Shown here piece by piece: positions 8,653 to 17,280 of a stretch of DNA of 64,000 bases; positions within the stretch are counted from its first letter, which is position 1; each line of letters opens with the position of its first letter. The notes under the pieces were generated by a model that was given only the letters and a program-made list of their open reading frames with translations, ran no database searches and had not been told where the DNA came from. This DNA is from Pedobacter sp. PF22-3 (GTDB lineage Bacteria > Bacteroidota > Bacteroidia > Sphingobacteriales > Sphingobacteriaceae): NCBI RefSeq assembly GCF_026239555.1, contig NZ_JAPIVP010000015.1:62001-126000 (forward strand), given 5' to 3'. A program made the position numbers and the translations under genes.

Positions 8653-8685
8653 ACAAAAAAAGCACCTCTTTTCAGAAGTGCTTTC
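8653..8685 (-). terminator. Rho-independent terminator of the lipocalin-like gene
   Basis: On the minus strand GAAAGCACTTCTGAAAAGAGG pairs to form a stem (AAAGCACTTC / GAGGTGCTTT, with a G-U pair) followed by a run of T. It lies 30 bp after the stop codon at 8714. Confidence 0.85.
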
Positions 8686-8713
8686 ATTTATGTTTTTTCA
8701 AAGGTAGATGAAA

Positions 8714-9208
8714 TTATCTTGCAGCAGGCGTAAATGTTAATACGATATTTGCAGTTTTACCACCAAATTCGATTGGAGATTTCAAAATCATTTGTGTGCT
8801 GGAAAGATCGGTTAATACTAAACGGTAACCTTCTGTTACGTTTTTAGCTTTATCACCTTCATAGATTTTCTTAAACTGGAAGGTTTGATCTTTTGGTGCA
8901 GCCGACCAGAAAATAGTCTGCATTACCGAACCACAAGCGCTTGATGCTGGTAAAGTATAAGAACCATTACCGCTATTGGTTAAGTTCCATGTACTTCCCT
9001 GGAAACATTTGTAAGATTTTTCTCCAAATAATCCTTGAACAGCGCCGTCAGGCAATCCTTCTAAAGCTACGTTACTCACCACCCATTCGCGAACAACTGT
9101 ACCTCTGCTACCTGTTACGCCTGCAGTTACTCTTTTTGCAGTATTACAACTTTGTAACATTACTAAAGTAGAACATGCTATTGCGATAGCTATAAATAAT
9201 CTTTTCAT
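8714..9208 (-). CDS. Lipocalin-family lipoprotein
   Basis: This is a 164-aa secreted lipoprotein. The signal peptide ends in VMLQSC with the lipidated Cys at residue 21. The mature part is beta-rich, with WxL-type strands (STWNLTNSGNGSYTLP, TEGYRLVLTDLSSTQMIL) and a final FGGKTANIVLTFTP. This is the pattern of Bacteroidota lipocalin-like proteins, presumably binding a small hydrophobic ligand at the envelope. The gene is single, with its own terminator, and diverges from the trans-sulfuration gene at 9332. No catalytic residues are expected or seen. Confidence 0.75.
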   Translation of the reverse strand: MKRLFIAIAIACSTLVMLQSCNTAKRVTAGVTGSRGTVVREWVVSNVALEGLPDGAVQGLFGEKSYKCFQGSTWNLTNSGNGSYTLPASSACGSVMQTIFWSAAPKDQTFQFKKIYEGDKAKNVTEGYRLVLTDLSSTQMILKSPIEFGGKTANIVLTFTPAAR

Positions 9209-9331
9209 TTTTTGTTTAATTAAATTTCGACAAACTTGTTACATAAATCTTGCCAAAACCATTACGAACCTTAAATTAGCGCCAAATTATTAAATTGCTT
9301 CCCGATATCATTTCGATCAAAATTAATTATT

Positions 9332-10447
9332 ATGAAACCCGAAACCCTTGCTATTCACGCTTCTAATCTCGTAAAGATCGCTACTGGTGATGTTACACCG
9401 CCAATTAATCTATCCACTACTTTTTTTCGTGGCGAAGATGGTGGTTATCCCGGAGGGCACATGTATAGCAGGGTAAGCAATCCAAACCGGTCTGCTTTAG
9501 AAAACACTGTAGCCAAATTAGAATATGGCGAAGATGCTGCAGCTTTTTCTTCTGGTAATACCTGCGGATTAGCGATGTTCCAGGCTTTAAAACCTGGTAG
9601 CCATATTATTGCACCAGATGACATGTATTGGGGAATTAAAAAACAGCTGCTTACCATTTTTAACGAAAGTTTGGAATTTGATTTTGTTGATCAAACCGAT
9701 TTAAATCTGATACAATCGAGCATTAAGCCCAATACCAAACTGATCTGGATCGAAACGCCATCAAACCCATTGCTAAAAGTTACGGATATTGAAGAAATTG
9801 CCAAAATTGCTAAAGCAAAAAATATCACCCTGGTTTGCGACAGCACCTTTGCCTCTCCAATTTTACAGAATCCGATTTTATTGGGCGCCGATATGGTAAT
9901 GCACAGCAGTACCAAATATTTAGGTGGCCATAGTGATGTACTCGGTGGGATTTTAATTACGGCCAAAAAAGATGAATTATGGGAGCGCATCAAAAATATC
10001 CAGCAAACCGGTGGGGCGGTTCCTGCCCCATTTGATTGTTTTCTGTTAACAAGGAGCATAAAAACCCTGGCCTACCGCATGAAAGGCCATTGCGAAAATG
10101 GAAAAAAAGTAGCCGACTATTTAAACGGGCATCCAAATGTTGAAGCTGTATTTTATCCTGGGTTGGAAAGTCACCCACAGCATGAAATTGCAAAAAAACA
10201 GATGAAAGATTTTGGCGGAATTATGTCGTTTTTAGTTAAGGGCGATGTTGAAGTTGCTCATAAAGTGGCAAATAAAGTTGAACTATTTGCACAGGCAACC
10301 AGTTTAGGTGGTGTAGAGAGTTTGATAGAACACCGTTACTCAGTAGAAGGACCGGATAGCAAAACGCCTAAAAATTTGCTCCGTATCTCTGTTGGATTAG
10401 AACATGTGGATGATATTATTGCCGATTTAGCGCAGGCGCTGGGTTAA
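9332..10447 (+). CDS. Trans-sulfuration PLP enzyme (cystathionine gamma-synthase / gamma-lyase family)
   Basis: This 371-aa PLP enzyme belongs to the Cys/Met metabolism family (fold type I). The cofactor lysine is Lys195 in HSSTKYLGGHSDVLGG, and the substrate-binding segments YSRVSNPNRSALE, WIETPSNPLL and SLGGVESLIEHRYS are present. Family members make cystathionine (MetB) or cleave it (MetC, gamma-lyase), and sequence reading alone does not separate these. The methionine cluster with metY and metX starts about 1.8 kb downstream. The gene is separated from it by an unrelated minus-strand gene and has no visible riboswitch of its own. Confidence 0.9.
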   Translation: MKPETLAIHASNLVKIATGDVTPPINLSTTFFRGEDGGYPGGHMYSRVSNPNRSALENTVAKLEYGEDAAAFSSGNTCGLAMFQALKPGSHIIAPDDMYWGIKKQLLTIFNESLEFDFVDQTDLNLIQSSIKPNTKLIWIETPSNPLLKVTDIEEIAKIAKAKNITLVCDSTFASPILQNPILLGADMVMHSSTKYLGGHSDVLGGILITAKKDELWERIKNIQQTGGAVPAPFDCFLLTRSIKTLAYRMKGHCENGKKVADYLNGHPNVEAVFYPGLESHPQHEIAKKQMKDFGGIMSFLVKGDVEVAHKVANKVELFAQATSLGGVESLIEHRYSVEGPDSKTPKNLLRISVGLEHVDDIIADLAQALG

Positions 10448-10453
10448 AATATA

Positions 10454-10486
10454 AAACCTATGAGGTCTTTAAGACCTTATAGGTTT
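10454..10486 (+). terminator. Hairpin after the trans-sulfuration gene
   Basis: AAACCTATGAGGTCTT and AAGACCTTATAGGTTT form a nearly perfect 16-bp inverted repeat starting 7 bp after the stop codon. The T run is weak (TTTCTAGTTATTT), so it could be a terminator or an mRNA-stabilising hairpin. Confidence 0.6.
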
Positions 10487-10509
10487 CTAGTTATTTCGAA
10501 CCTTTGTTG

Positions 10510-10610
10510 CTAAACCCGATTGCAGCGATATCCTTTTTGGCTGTCACCCTGAGCGAAGTCGAAGGGTAGCCAAAAAGATAAAGCGTAAAGCGGGACTGCA
10601 ATCTCCTAAG
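10510..10610. repeat. Dispersed inverted repeat, family C
   Basis: CTTTTTGGCT and AGCCAAAAAG flank a core containing ACCCTGAGCGAAGTCGAAGGG, itself a hairpin. Outside these arms CCCGATTGCAG and a degenerate CTGCAATC partner extend the palindrome. It lies between two converging genes. Confidence 0.55.
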
Positions 10611-10637
10611 GACTACAGTACCCTAATTTTCCAAAAC

Positions 10638-11657
10638 TTACTTAGGATTACAAATCGTGCTTAACTTAAGCGAATAATTTGCCTCCAGTGGTTCGTTAGT
10701 TTGTGCTAAACGTTGCGAACCTGTATTGGCAGGACAAGCAATATCTCCTGCAGCATCATAAACCAATCTGTTTCCGTTGACTAATAATTCTTTTGGTACA
10801 TATACCTGTACTTTGGTAACTGAATAACCTGAAGGGAAATAACGTACGTAATAACCATCGGGATGTTTACTCCAGATACCACTTGGCACATCGCTTCTTG
10901 GCGGGGCCATACCTGCAATAATTGCATACTTTTCCATGTCGGCATAAGTGTAATTGCCAGAAGCCACTAACTGGCGAATATTGTTTTCTGCCTCAAAAAC
11001 GGCCCTCACGCCAGCAGGCAACTGGTCTTTAGCTTTTTCCATCACATCAAAAGGTAAAACGCCTAAAGCACCACCTTCTAATTGCGTAAGTTGTTTTGGG
11101 GTTAATAGTTTTATTGCCGTAACTTTAACTTGTCCGTTAAAATCGGTAAATTTTGTTTTGGCAATAATGGTCCATAACAACGATTGGATATCATGTTGAT
11201 CTACTTCGGGATGTTTTTCAGCACTTTTTAGTATAGCAACTACAATTTCCTCTTTCGGACCTAATACAGGAGCAAACATGTAACCATCACCTTTTGATGG
11301 TGCAAAAGTTCCGGCTTTTAAGCAATAACTTTTATTGGTCATTTCATAAAGTCCCTCACAAAGCACAAAACCACCTTCTGGATTTTTAGGTAGTAAATAC
11401 AAAGGTTGAGCTCTTAAATTTAATGATGTAATAAAATCTGGCATTCTTTCTCCTTCCCTGTTTACATCATCAAAACTGGTGGTAATAGCAGCGGGCTGTT
11501 TCAAAAACTTGTCTACTCCTAAAGCCTTAGCACCCTGAGCAGTACCGATTTTTAATAATTTGTCTTTTAAACCGCCAAACTGGGCATTTGCACTGCTAAA
11601 AGATATTACTGTGAATAGCAAGCCTAAGCTTAGAACTCTTATATTTTTCATCATCAT
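10638..11657 (-). CDS. Secreted protein of unknown function
   Basis: I do not recognise this 339-aa protein. It starts with a signal peptide (VLSLGLLFTVISFSSANAQ, cleavage after about residue 25). The mature part is soluble, with no further TM segment. It has a long helical middle (KSAEKHPEVDQHDIQSLLW; MEKAKDQLPAGVRAVFEAE) and a C-terminal domain rich in Tyr and Val (YYVRYFPSGYSVTKVQVYVP). A pair of cysteines near the C-terminus (IACPAN, STICNPK) may form a disulfide. No catalytic motif is visible. It is single-gene, between a repeat and the met leader region on the other strand. Confidence 0.7.
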   Translation of the reverse strand: MMMKNIRVLSLGLLFTVISFSSANAQFGGLKDKLLKIGTAQGAKALGVDKFLKQPAAITTSFDDVNREGERMPDFITSLNLRAQPLYLLPKNPEGGFVLCEGLYEMTNKSYCLKAGTFAPSKGDGYMFAPVLGPKEEIVVAILKSAEKHPEVDQHDIQSLLWTIIAKTKFTDFNGQVKVTAIKLLTPKQLTQLEGGALGVLPFDVMEKAKDQLPAGVRAVFEAENNIRQLVASGNYTYADMEKYAIIAGMAPPRSDVPSGIWSKHPDGYYVRYFPSGYSVTKVQVYVPKELLVNGNRLVYDAAGDIACPANTGSQRLAQTNEPLEANYSLKLSTICNPK

Positions 11658-11862
11658 TATTTAGATAGGTAGCACAAACTTAGAATTTTAAGCGTTAATT
11701 TTATATGAAAAGTTTTACTTATCAACTGAACCACTAAAATACATTGCTCATTTTCAGTTACTTATTTTAAATTCAAAATTTTATTTTGTAGATTAAAAAT
11801 AATTTTAGACATTTGAAATATTATTTGGCGGAAAACTAAATAAAAGTCAATCCTCACAGGTT

Positions 11863-11973
11863 GATTTATAAAGAAGTGGCGAGAGACTGGCTCGGTGACC
11901 CACTGGCAACCCTCAGAGAGAGAAGGTGCCAATTCCTGACCGGACAACATGGTGTTATCTGGAGATATAAATT
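11863..11973 (+). ncRNA. SAM-I (S-box) riboswitch
   Basis: The conserved S-box core is present in order: AGAAGTGGCGAGAGACTGG, then a GGTGACCCACTGGCAACC block, and GAAGGTGCCAATTCCTG followed by ACCGG. The P1 helix closes as ATTTATA (11864-11870) with TATAAAT (11966-11972). The class binds S-adenosylmethionine and turns off methionine genes. It lies about 260 nt before metY. No intrinsic terminator directly follows P1, so control may act on translation or through the leader ORF downstream. Confidence 0.9.
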
Positions 11974-11980
11974 AGAACTG

Positions 11981-12109
11981 ATGCAAACATTAAATCTTCA
12001 ATCGCTTGGCGAACCTAGGGCAAACCTTAAAAAAGTAGAGCAAACTTCTATTTCTTTGATTTGTGGCCGTATGCTTGCGATTACCTGTATGTGCTGTTGC
12101 ATGCAGTAA
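11981..12109 (+). CDS. Cys/Met-rich leader peptide upstream of metY
   Basis: This is a 42-aa ORF lying wholly between the SAM riboswitch and metY. Its last 12 residues are MLAITCMCCCMQ, with four Cys and three Met, the last of these followed only by Gln before the stop. A regulatory short peptide enriched in the pathway end products is the hallmark of ribosome-mediated attenuation. The codons for CMCCCM lie in a possible hairpin (CTGTATG 12085-12091 with CATGCAG 12100-12106), which a stalled ribosome would open. Poly-Cys leader ORFs controlling sulfur genes are known in mycobacteria. I infer a similar role here. The true start could also be Met31 (12071). Confidence 0.6.
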   Translation: MQTLNLQSLGEPRANLKKVEQTSISLICGRMLAITCMCCCMQ

Positions 12110-12149
12110 TTTAAAAATCTTCCTTTTTTGTTTATCTCAAACTGGAAGG

Positions 12150-12165
12150 TCCCGGGTAATCGGGA
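12150..12165 (+). promoter_or_regulatory. Small hairpin in the metY leader
   Basis: TCCCG (12150-12154) pairs with CGGGA (12161-12165). An outer pair, CTTCC (12119-12123) with GGAAG (12144-12148), is also possible. Between them the RNA could form alternative structures after the leader ORF. There is no T run, so it is not a standard terminator. ATCAACCT at 12184-12191 is complementary to AGGTTGAT at 11859-11866, at the 5' side of the riboswitch. Confidence 0.35.
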
Positions 12166-12233
12166 TACGCCCTGCCGTTTTAGGATCAACCTAAGCTCCT
12201 TACCTCATCATTTAACAATTAAAAACAGAAATT

Positions 12234-13565
12234 ATGTCAACATCATATAAATTTGAAACTTTACAATTACACGCCGGCCAGGAAATAGATCCAACTACAG
12301 GTTCAAGAGCGGTGCCAATATATCAAACCACCTCATACGGATTTAATAGCGCTGAGCATGGTGCCAATTTATTTGCTTTAAAAGAGTTTGGCAATATCTA
12401 CACCAGGATTATGAATCCGACCAATGATGTTTTCGAAAAGCGTATTGCAGCTTTAGAAGGCGGCGTTGCAGCTTTGGCTGTGGCATCAGGTCAGGCTGCT
12501 CAATTTATAGCACTAAACAACATTCTAGAAGCTGGAGATAGCATTGTTTCTTCTTCACATATTTATGGTGGAACGTACAATCAGTTTAAAGTAGCTTTTA
12601 AACGTTTAGGTATTCACGTAGATTTTGCAAATCCGGATGTACCAGAGGAATTTGAAGCTAAAATTACCGATAAAACCAAAGCCATCTATCTTGAAACCAT
12701 TGGTAACCCGGCATTTAGTATGCCTGATTTTGAGAAAATTGCGGCCATTGCTAAAAAATATGATCTTCCTTTGGTGGTTGATAATACTTTTGGTGCAGGC
12801 GGTTATTTATTTAAACCATTAGAACATGGTGCCAACATTGTGGTAGAATCTGCAACTAAATGGATCGGTGGGCATGGAACAAGCATTGGCGGTGTGATCA
12901 TCGATGGCGGAAACTATAACTGGGGCAATGGTAAATTCCCTCAATTCTCTGAGCCATCAGCAGGCTATCACGGTTTGGTTTTCAGCGATGTTTTCGGCAT
13001 CGGCGGACCATTTGGCAACATCCAGTTTATTATCCGCGCACGTGTAGAAGGACTAAGAGATTTAGGACCAGCCCTATCACCTTTCAATTCGTTTCTTTTA
13101 TTACAGGGATTAGAAACCTTATCACTTCGCGTACAACGCCATGTTGATAATGCCCTTGAACTGGCTACCTGGTTAGAAAATCATCCACTGGTTAAGGAAG
13201 TACAATATCCTGGATTAGCAAGTAGCAAATACAATAATCTTGCGAAGAAATATTTAAGTAATGGTTTTGGAGCCGTACTATCTTTCGAATTAAATGGAAG
13301 TAAGGAAAACGCCACGCAGGTGATCGATAATTTAAAATTGGTTTCGCACCTCGCAAATGTGGGCGATGCCAAAACATTGATTATACAACCATCGGCAACA
13401 ACCCACCAACAATTGAGCGAAGAAGAACAATTGGCTGCAGGTGTAAAACCAAACGCCTTAAGGGTTTCAGTCGGTATCGAACATATTGATGATATTAAGG
13501 CCGATTTTGAGCAGGCTTTTGCAGCCATTAACGCACAAGTTTCTACTGAGAATTTATTAGCGTAA
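12234..13565 (+). CDS. metY: O-acetylhomoserine sulfhydrylase MetY
   Basis: MetY makes homocysteine directly from O-acetylhomoserine and sulfide. At 443 aa it is longer than MetB or MetC, as expected, because of the insertion after the PLP lysine. Diagnostic segments are LQLHAGQEIDPTTGSRAVPI, YTRIMNPTNDVFEKRIAALE, the PLP lysine Lys209 in SATKWIGGHGTSIGG, and RVSVGIEHIDDI at the end. metX follows after 31 bp and supplies the substrate. The gene is controlled by the SAM-I riboswitch and probably the Cys/Met leader upstream. Confidence 0.95.
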   Translation: MSTSYKFETLQLHAGQEIDPTTGSRAVPIYQTTSYGFNSAEHGANLFALKEFGNIYTRIMNPTNDVFEKRIAALEGGVAALAVASGQAAQFIALNNILEAGDSIVSSSHIYGGTYNQFKVAFKRLGIHVDFANPDVPEEFEAKITDKTKAIYLETIGNPAFSMPDFEKIAAIAKKYDLPLVVDNTFGAGGYLFKPLEHGANIVVESATKWIGGHGTSIGGVIIDGGNYNWGNGKFPQFSEPSAGYHGLVFSDVFGIGGPFGNIQFIIRARVEGLRDLGPALSPFNSFLLLQGLETLSLRVQRHVDNALELATWLENHPLVKEVQYPGLASSKYNNLAKKYLSNGFGAVLSFELNGSKENATQVIDNLKLVSHLANVGDAKTLIIQPSATTHQQLSEEEQLAAGVKPNALRVSVGIEHIDDIKADFEQAFAAINAQVSTENLLA

Positions 13566-13596
13566 GCCCGTTTATTTTTCCGAATACAGCAAAACA

Positions 13597-14655
13597 ATGA
13601 GTACAGCATCAATATATAAATACAATAAACAGTTCAAACTAGAAAGCGGAAAAAAAATCCGTAACCTACAAATTGCTTATCAAACTTATGGCAAATTAAA
13701 TGCCGCTAAAGATAATGTAATTTGGGTTTGCCACGCACTTACTGCCAATGCTGATGTTTTTGAATGGTGGGAAGGCTTATTCGGTCAAAATGCGTTATTC
13801 AATCCAGAAGAGCATTACATCGTTTGTGCCAATGTTTTGGGCTCGCATTACGGTAGCACCAATCCATTAAGCACCAATCCGGTAACGGGCTTGCCTTATT
13901 ACCTCTCATTTCCGCAGTTTACCATCCGCGATTTGGTATCAGCACACCAGTTATTGGCCGCGCATTTAGATATTGATTATATCAAATTATTAATCGGTGG
14001 TTCTTTAGGTGGACAACAAGCTGTAGAATGGAGCATTTCGGAACCTAATAAAATTGAAAACCTGATTTTAATCGCAACAAATGCAGCGCATTCTCCTTGG
14101 GGTATTGCTTTTAACGAAAGTCAGCGTTTAGCCATTACAACCGACAGAACTTTTTATGCCAACCAACCGAACGGTGGTAGCAAAGGTTTAAAAACAGCGC
14201 GTAGCATTGCACTATTAAGTTATAGGACCTACAATGCCTATGGCAGTACACAGGTAGAAAGCGTAAACGATAAGACAGACAATTTCAGGTCGTCTTCTTA
14301 CCAGAATTATCAGGGCGAAAAACTGATTAACCGCTTTAATGCTTATAGCTATTATTATTTAACCAAAGCCATGGATAGCCATAATGTGGGCCGTAACCGT
14401 AAAAGTATTGGCGATGCGTTAAAATTAATTAAGGCGAATACCTTGGTTATCGGAATAGAAAACGATGTATTATTTCCGCTTTCAGAGCAGAAATATCTGG
14501 CCGACCATATCCCTGGCGCCGAATTTAGCGCTTTGCATTCGGATTATGGACATGATGGTTTTTTAATCGAAACCAATGCTTTGACCAACGTAATCGGAAA
14601 CTTTATGAAAGAAAGCCGGAATAAAAAAATCATCAAATTACAGCATACTGCTTAA
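13597..14655 (+). CDS. metX: Homoserine O-acetyltransferase MetX
   Basis: MetX activates homoserine with acetyl-CoA (some family members use succinyl-CoA). The 352-aa alpha/beta-hydrolase-fold protein has the nucleophile Ser136 in GGSLGGQQ, an Asp in GIENDVLFP, and the catalytic His in DYGHDGFLIE. The family hallmark NVLGSHYGSTNP is also present. It lies between metY and homoserine dehydrogenase on the same strand, so homoserine formation, acetylation and sulfhydrylation are encoded together. Confidence 0.95.
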   Translation: MSTASIYKYNKQFKLESGKKIRNLQIAYQTYGKLNAAKDNVIWVCHALTANADVFEWWEGLFGQNALFNPEEHYIVCANVLGSHYGSTNPLSTNPVTGLPYYLSFPQFTIRDLVSAHQLLAAHLDIDYIKLLIGGSLGGQQAVEWSISEPNKIENLILIATNAAHSPWGIAFNESQRLAITTDRTFYANQPNGGSKGLKTARSIALLSYRTYNAYGSTQVESVNDKTDNFRSSSYQNYQGEKLINRFNAYSYYYLTKAMDSHNVGRNRKSIGDALKLIKANTLVIGIENDVLFPLSEQKYLADHIPGAEFSALHSDYGHDGFLIETNALTNVIGNFMKESRNKKIIKLQHTA

Positions 14656-14794
14656 ATAGGTAGAAGGTTAGGGTTTAGGGTGAAAAATAAAAAGAATAGC
14701 TAATATCTGTACTATCAAATTCAACAAAAAATAATATAAAATAAATACAGTTAATCGGTGTAATCTGTTTATCTGTGTAATCAAGTCTAAAATA

Positions 14795-16039
14795 ATGAGT
14801 AAGAATTTAAAAATCGGTTTATTTGGTTTCGGAGTTGTAGGACAAGGTTTATTGGATATCATCCAAAGCCAAAACCTGAACCTGGAGATCATTAAAATCG
14901 CGATAAAAGACCCAAGAAAAAAGCGTACCCTTAATAAGGATCTTTTCACTACTGATCGAAACGAGATATTGAACAATACGGAGATTAATACGATTGTAGA
15001 ATTGATTAATGATGCCGATGCTGCGTACGAAATTGTAACTACCGCATTAAAAAATGGTAAAAATGTAGTTTCTGCCAATAAAAAAATGATCGCCACACAC
15101 TTAAAAGAGCTGGTAGATTTGCAACAAAAACATGGCACATCTTTATTATACGAAGGAGCAGTTTGCGGTAGTATTCCAATTATTCGCAATTTAGAAGAAT
15201 ATTACGATAATGAATTATTCCATGCTTTGAGCGGAATTTTTAATGGCTCATCAAATTATATTCTATCGAAGATATTTAACGAGAGTCAGAGTTACGATTC
15301 GGCATTAAAAGAAGCGCAGGATTTAGGTTTTGCAGAAACCGATCCGATTTTAGACGTGGGTGGATACGACCCTAAATATAAACTGGCCATCGCTACTGCA
15401 CATGCCTATGGTTTATTTGTAAATCCTGATGCCATTTTAAACATCGGGATACAAAACCTATCCAACAATGATATTAAATATGCGCGTGAGAAAAACTTCA
15501 AAATTAAGCTGGTTCCTACAGCACGCAAAGTAAACACAAAAGATATTGTGACATATGTTCTTCCTAAGTTGGTAGCGAAAGATGATTTTCTTTACAACGT
15601 AGAAAACGAATACAATGCTGTTGCTGTTCAGGCGGCTTTTGCCGATAAACAGTTCTTCTACGGTAAAGGTGCTGGTGGCCATCCTACTGGTGCAGCTGTA
15701 CTATCTGATATTGCAGCTTTACGTTACGATTACCGTTATGAATACAAAAAATACCATTCAGAAAACGGTGTAAAACATACAGAAGAAATTCTTTTAGAAG
15801 TTTACCTGCGTTATGCAGATGAAGATTTGATTACGCTATTGGAATTCGATAACATTAGCGAGCGTTATGCGGCCAGCAGTTATAAGTATGTGGTTGGTAC
15901 GGTTAAGTTAAAAAGTTTAATTAAAAACCGCGACTTACTATTGGATGAATCTGTTTTTGTGGCCTATACCGGCAGACAGATATACAAACAGGAGCAACTG
16001 AGTGAAAATGTTTTTGCCGCAGAACTGGCAAGCCTGTAA
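14795..16039 (+). CDS. hom: Homoserine dehydrogenase
   Basis: The enzyme reduces aspartate semialdehyde to homoserine. The 414-aa monofunctional form has the N-terminal nucleotide-binding motif GLFGFGVVGQGLL, the SANKKMIATH segment, the catalytic region YEGAVCGSIPIIRNLEEYY, and GIFNGSSNYILSKI with FAETDPILDVGGYD. A short C-terminal extension of about 80 residues may be a degenerate ACT-like regulatory part. It is not fused to aspartokinase. It begins 139 bp after metX, a gap that includes repeat-like AT-rich sequence, and a strong terminator follows the gene. Confidence 0.94.
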   Translation: MSKNLKIGLFGFGVVGQGLLDIIQSQNLNLEIIKIAIKDPRKKRTLNKDLFTTDRNEILNNTEINTIVELINDADAAYEIVTTALKNGKNVVSANKKMIATHLKELVDLQQKHGTSLLYEGAVCGSIPIIRNLEEYYDNELFHALSGIFNGSSNYILSKIFNESQSYDSALKEAQDLGFAETDPILDVGGYDPKYKLAIATAHAYGLFVNPDAILNIGIQNLSNNDIKYAREKNFKIKLVPTARKVNTKDIVTYVLPKLVAKDDFLYNVENEYNAVAVQAAFADKQFFYGKGAGGHPTGAAVLSDIAALRYDYRYEYKKYHSENGVKHTEEILLEVYLRYADEDLITLLEFDNISERYAASSYKYVVGTVKLKSLIKNRDLLLDESVFVAYTGRQIYKQEQLSENVFAAELASL

Positions 16040-16084
16040 TTTATTTTTAAGGTTAATTTTTTTATTTGTTTTGTTGTTAAGTAC

Positions 16085-16112
16085 AAAGGCCGGAGCGAGT
16101 CCGGCCTTTTGC
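16085..16112. terminator. Bidirectional rho-independent terminator
   Basis: AAAGGCCGGA and TCCGGCCTTT form a perfect 10-bp stem around GCGAG, with T-rich sequence following on the plus strand. It ends the met operon and may also serve the converging toxin-antitoxin operon. Confidence 0.9.
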
Positions 16113-16114
16113 GT

Positions 16115-16459
16115 TTATTTAAAATTGTCTAAAATGCGTTGCCTGTCTTCATTTTCTTTATCGTTTTTATGATAAAGCTCGATAAAAACGATCTTTTTTT
16201 CTTCTTCGAAATAAGCATAAATTAATCTCAAGCCAGAGTTTACCCCTCGACCTTTTAAACTATCGCAAGTAATTTTTTTAATTTTAATTACACATGTGGA
16301 AATCCCTAAATTATCAATACGAAAACTAAAAGGATTGCGCTCATTAGGTTTTACCCTTAAAATTATCTTTACATCCTCCAAATCGGATTGCAAACTACGA
16401 TATCGCTTAAAAAGCTTTTTAAAATCCTTATTAAACTCTTCTATAGATTCAAAAAGCAT
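16115..16459 (-). CDS. Putative RelE/ParE-like toxin of a Panacea-type toxin-antitoxin pair
   Basis: This is a 114-aa basic protein with a RelE/ParE-like outline. An N-terminal helical segment (FNKDFKKLFKRYRSLQSDLEDV) is followed by strands containing NPFSFRIDNLG, RLIYAYFEEEKKIVFIELYHKNDKENE. The R-x-I-Y-x-Y followed by FIELYHK is typical of this fold. It starts 2 bp after the stop of the HTH-Panacea gene, so the two are cotranscribed with the antitoxin first. Toxins paired with Panacea antitoxins are diverse. mRNA cleavage or gyrase poisoning would fit a RelE/ParE fold, but the target cannot be told from sequence. Confidence 0.75.
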   Translation of the reverse strand: MLFESIEEFNKDFKKLFKRYRSLQSDLEDVKIILRVKPNERNPFSFRIDNLGISTCVIKIKKITCDSLKGRGVNSGLRLIYAYFEEEKKIVFIELYHKNDKENEDRQRILDNFK

Positions 16460-16461
16460 AA

Positions 16462-17262
16462 TTAATTATTTTCTTCTTCATCATAAACCCGAACAGAATA
16501 AGGTAGTTCTCTATAGAAAGCTAAATTATAACTAATATCCTTACCTTCCTCTGTAACTTCCCAGGGTAAATCTTTATGCGAATAATCGCTTATAGCGGTA
16601 GCAGACCAATCGCTCATTTGTTCAATCACTTTATCTATAACATCTTTCTCGCTGGCTTTAAGTTCGGTTAAGTCAGCCTTTTCAAGTGGCAGGTAACGCT
16701 TTTGCGGATAACCTTTAAATACTGTTTTTATCCTTTGAAGCTGATTGGCATCTATCATTTGGTTGATGATGGCATCTAATTTTTGAGGAACAGGGCCATA
16801 AGGAAGTTTTTTGTACTTCGCCCCTGTTAAATGCTCTTCGTACAACTCGTAATAATTAAAATCAGAAAAATAAAGGAGTTTATACAGTACGGTTTCACCA
16901 ACATTTGGTTTGCCGGCACAACGCTCTAAAATATAAAGTAAAATATTTTTAAACTTATTTACATTTAAGGTTGGAACAGAAATACGTTCTGAGATAACCT
17001 CATCTTGTGATGTGCCAGATGGCTGTAAACTTTGATTGACCAGAAAATCTTTGGTCATAAAATCATCCAGTGAAAAACCTAACACTATCGATAGTTTTTG
17101 CATTTCACTTAGGCTCACGCCTCGATTTCCCAACTCTATTTGGGTTAAAGATGACCTTGAAATCGCAATATTTTTGGCTAAATCTTGTTGGGAGAAGCCT
17201 TTTTTTGAGCGTAAGTTAGCTATTCTTTCTCCAATTTCTTTTTTCGACAATTCGTATCCCAT
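16462..17262 (-). CDS. XRE-HTH plus Panacea (DUF4065) antitoxin
   Basis: The 266-aa protein has two domains. Residues about 8-70 form an XRE helix-turn-helix (RIANLRSKKGFSQQDLAKN, SRSSLTQIELGNRGVS). Residues about 105-230 form a Panacea domain, seen in KLLYFSDFNYYELYEEHLTG and YKKLPYGPVPQKLDAIINQM. Panacea is the common antitoxin domain of the PanAT systems, also named SocA-like. The HTH explains autoregulation through the palindromes directly upstream. The toxin gene follows after 2 bp. Confidence 0.88.
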   Translation of the reverse strand: MGYELSKKEIGERIANLRSKKGFSQQDLAKNIAISRSSLTQIELGNRGVSLSEMQKLSIVLGFSLDDFMTKDFLVNQSLQPSGTSQDEVISERISVPTLNVNKFKNILLYILERCAGKPNVGETVLYKLLYFSDFNYYELYEEHLTGAKYKKLPYGPVPQKLDAIINQMIDANQLQRIKTVFKGYPQKRYLPLEKADLTELKASEKDVIDKVIEQMSDWSATAISDYSHKDLPWEVTEEGKDISYNLAFYRELPYSVRVYDEEENN

Positions 17263-17280
17263 AACTCAAACATACGACAT

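Noticed and set aside
11861..12109. 82-codon ORF starting inside the SAM riboswitch
   Set aside because: The first 40 codons are riboswitch sequence. Only the shorter ORF from 11981, after the riboswitch, is reported as a leader.
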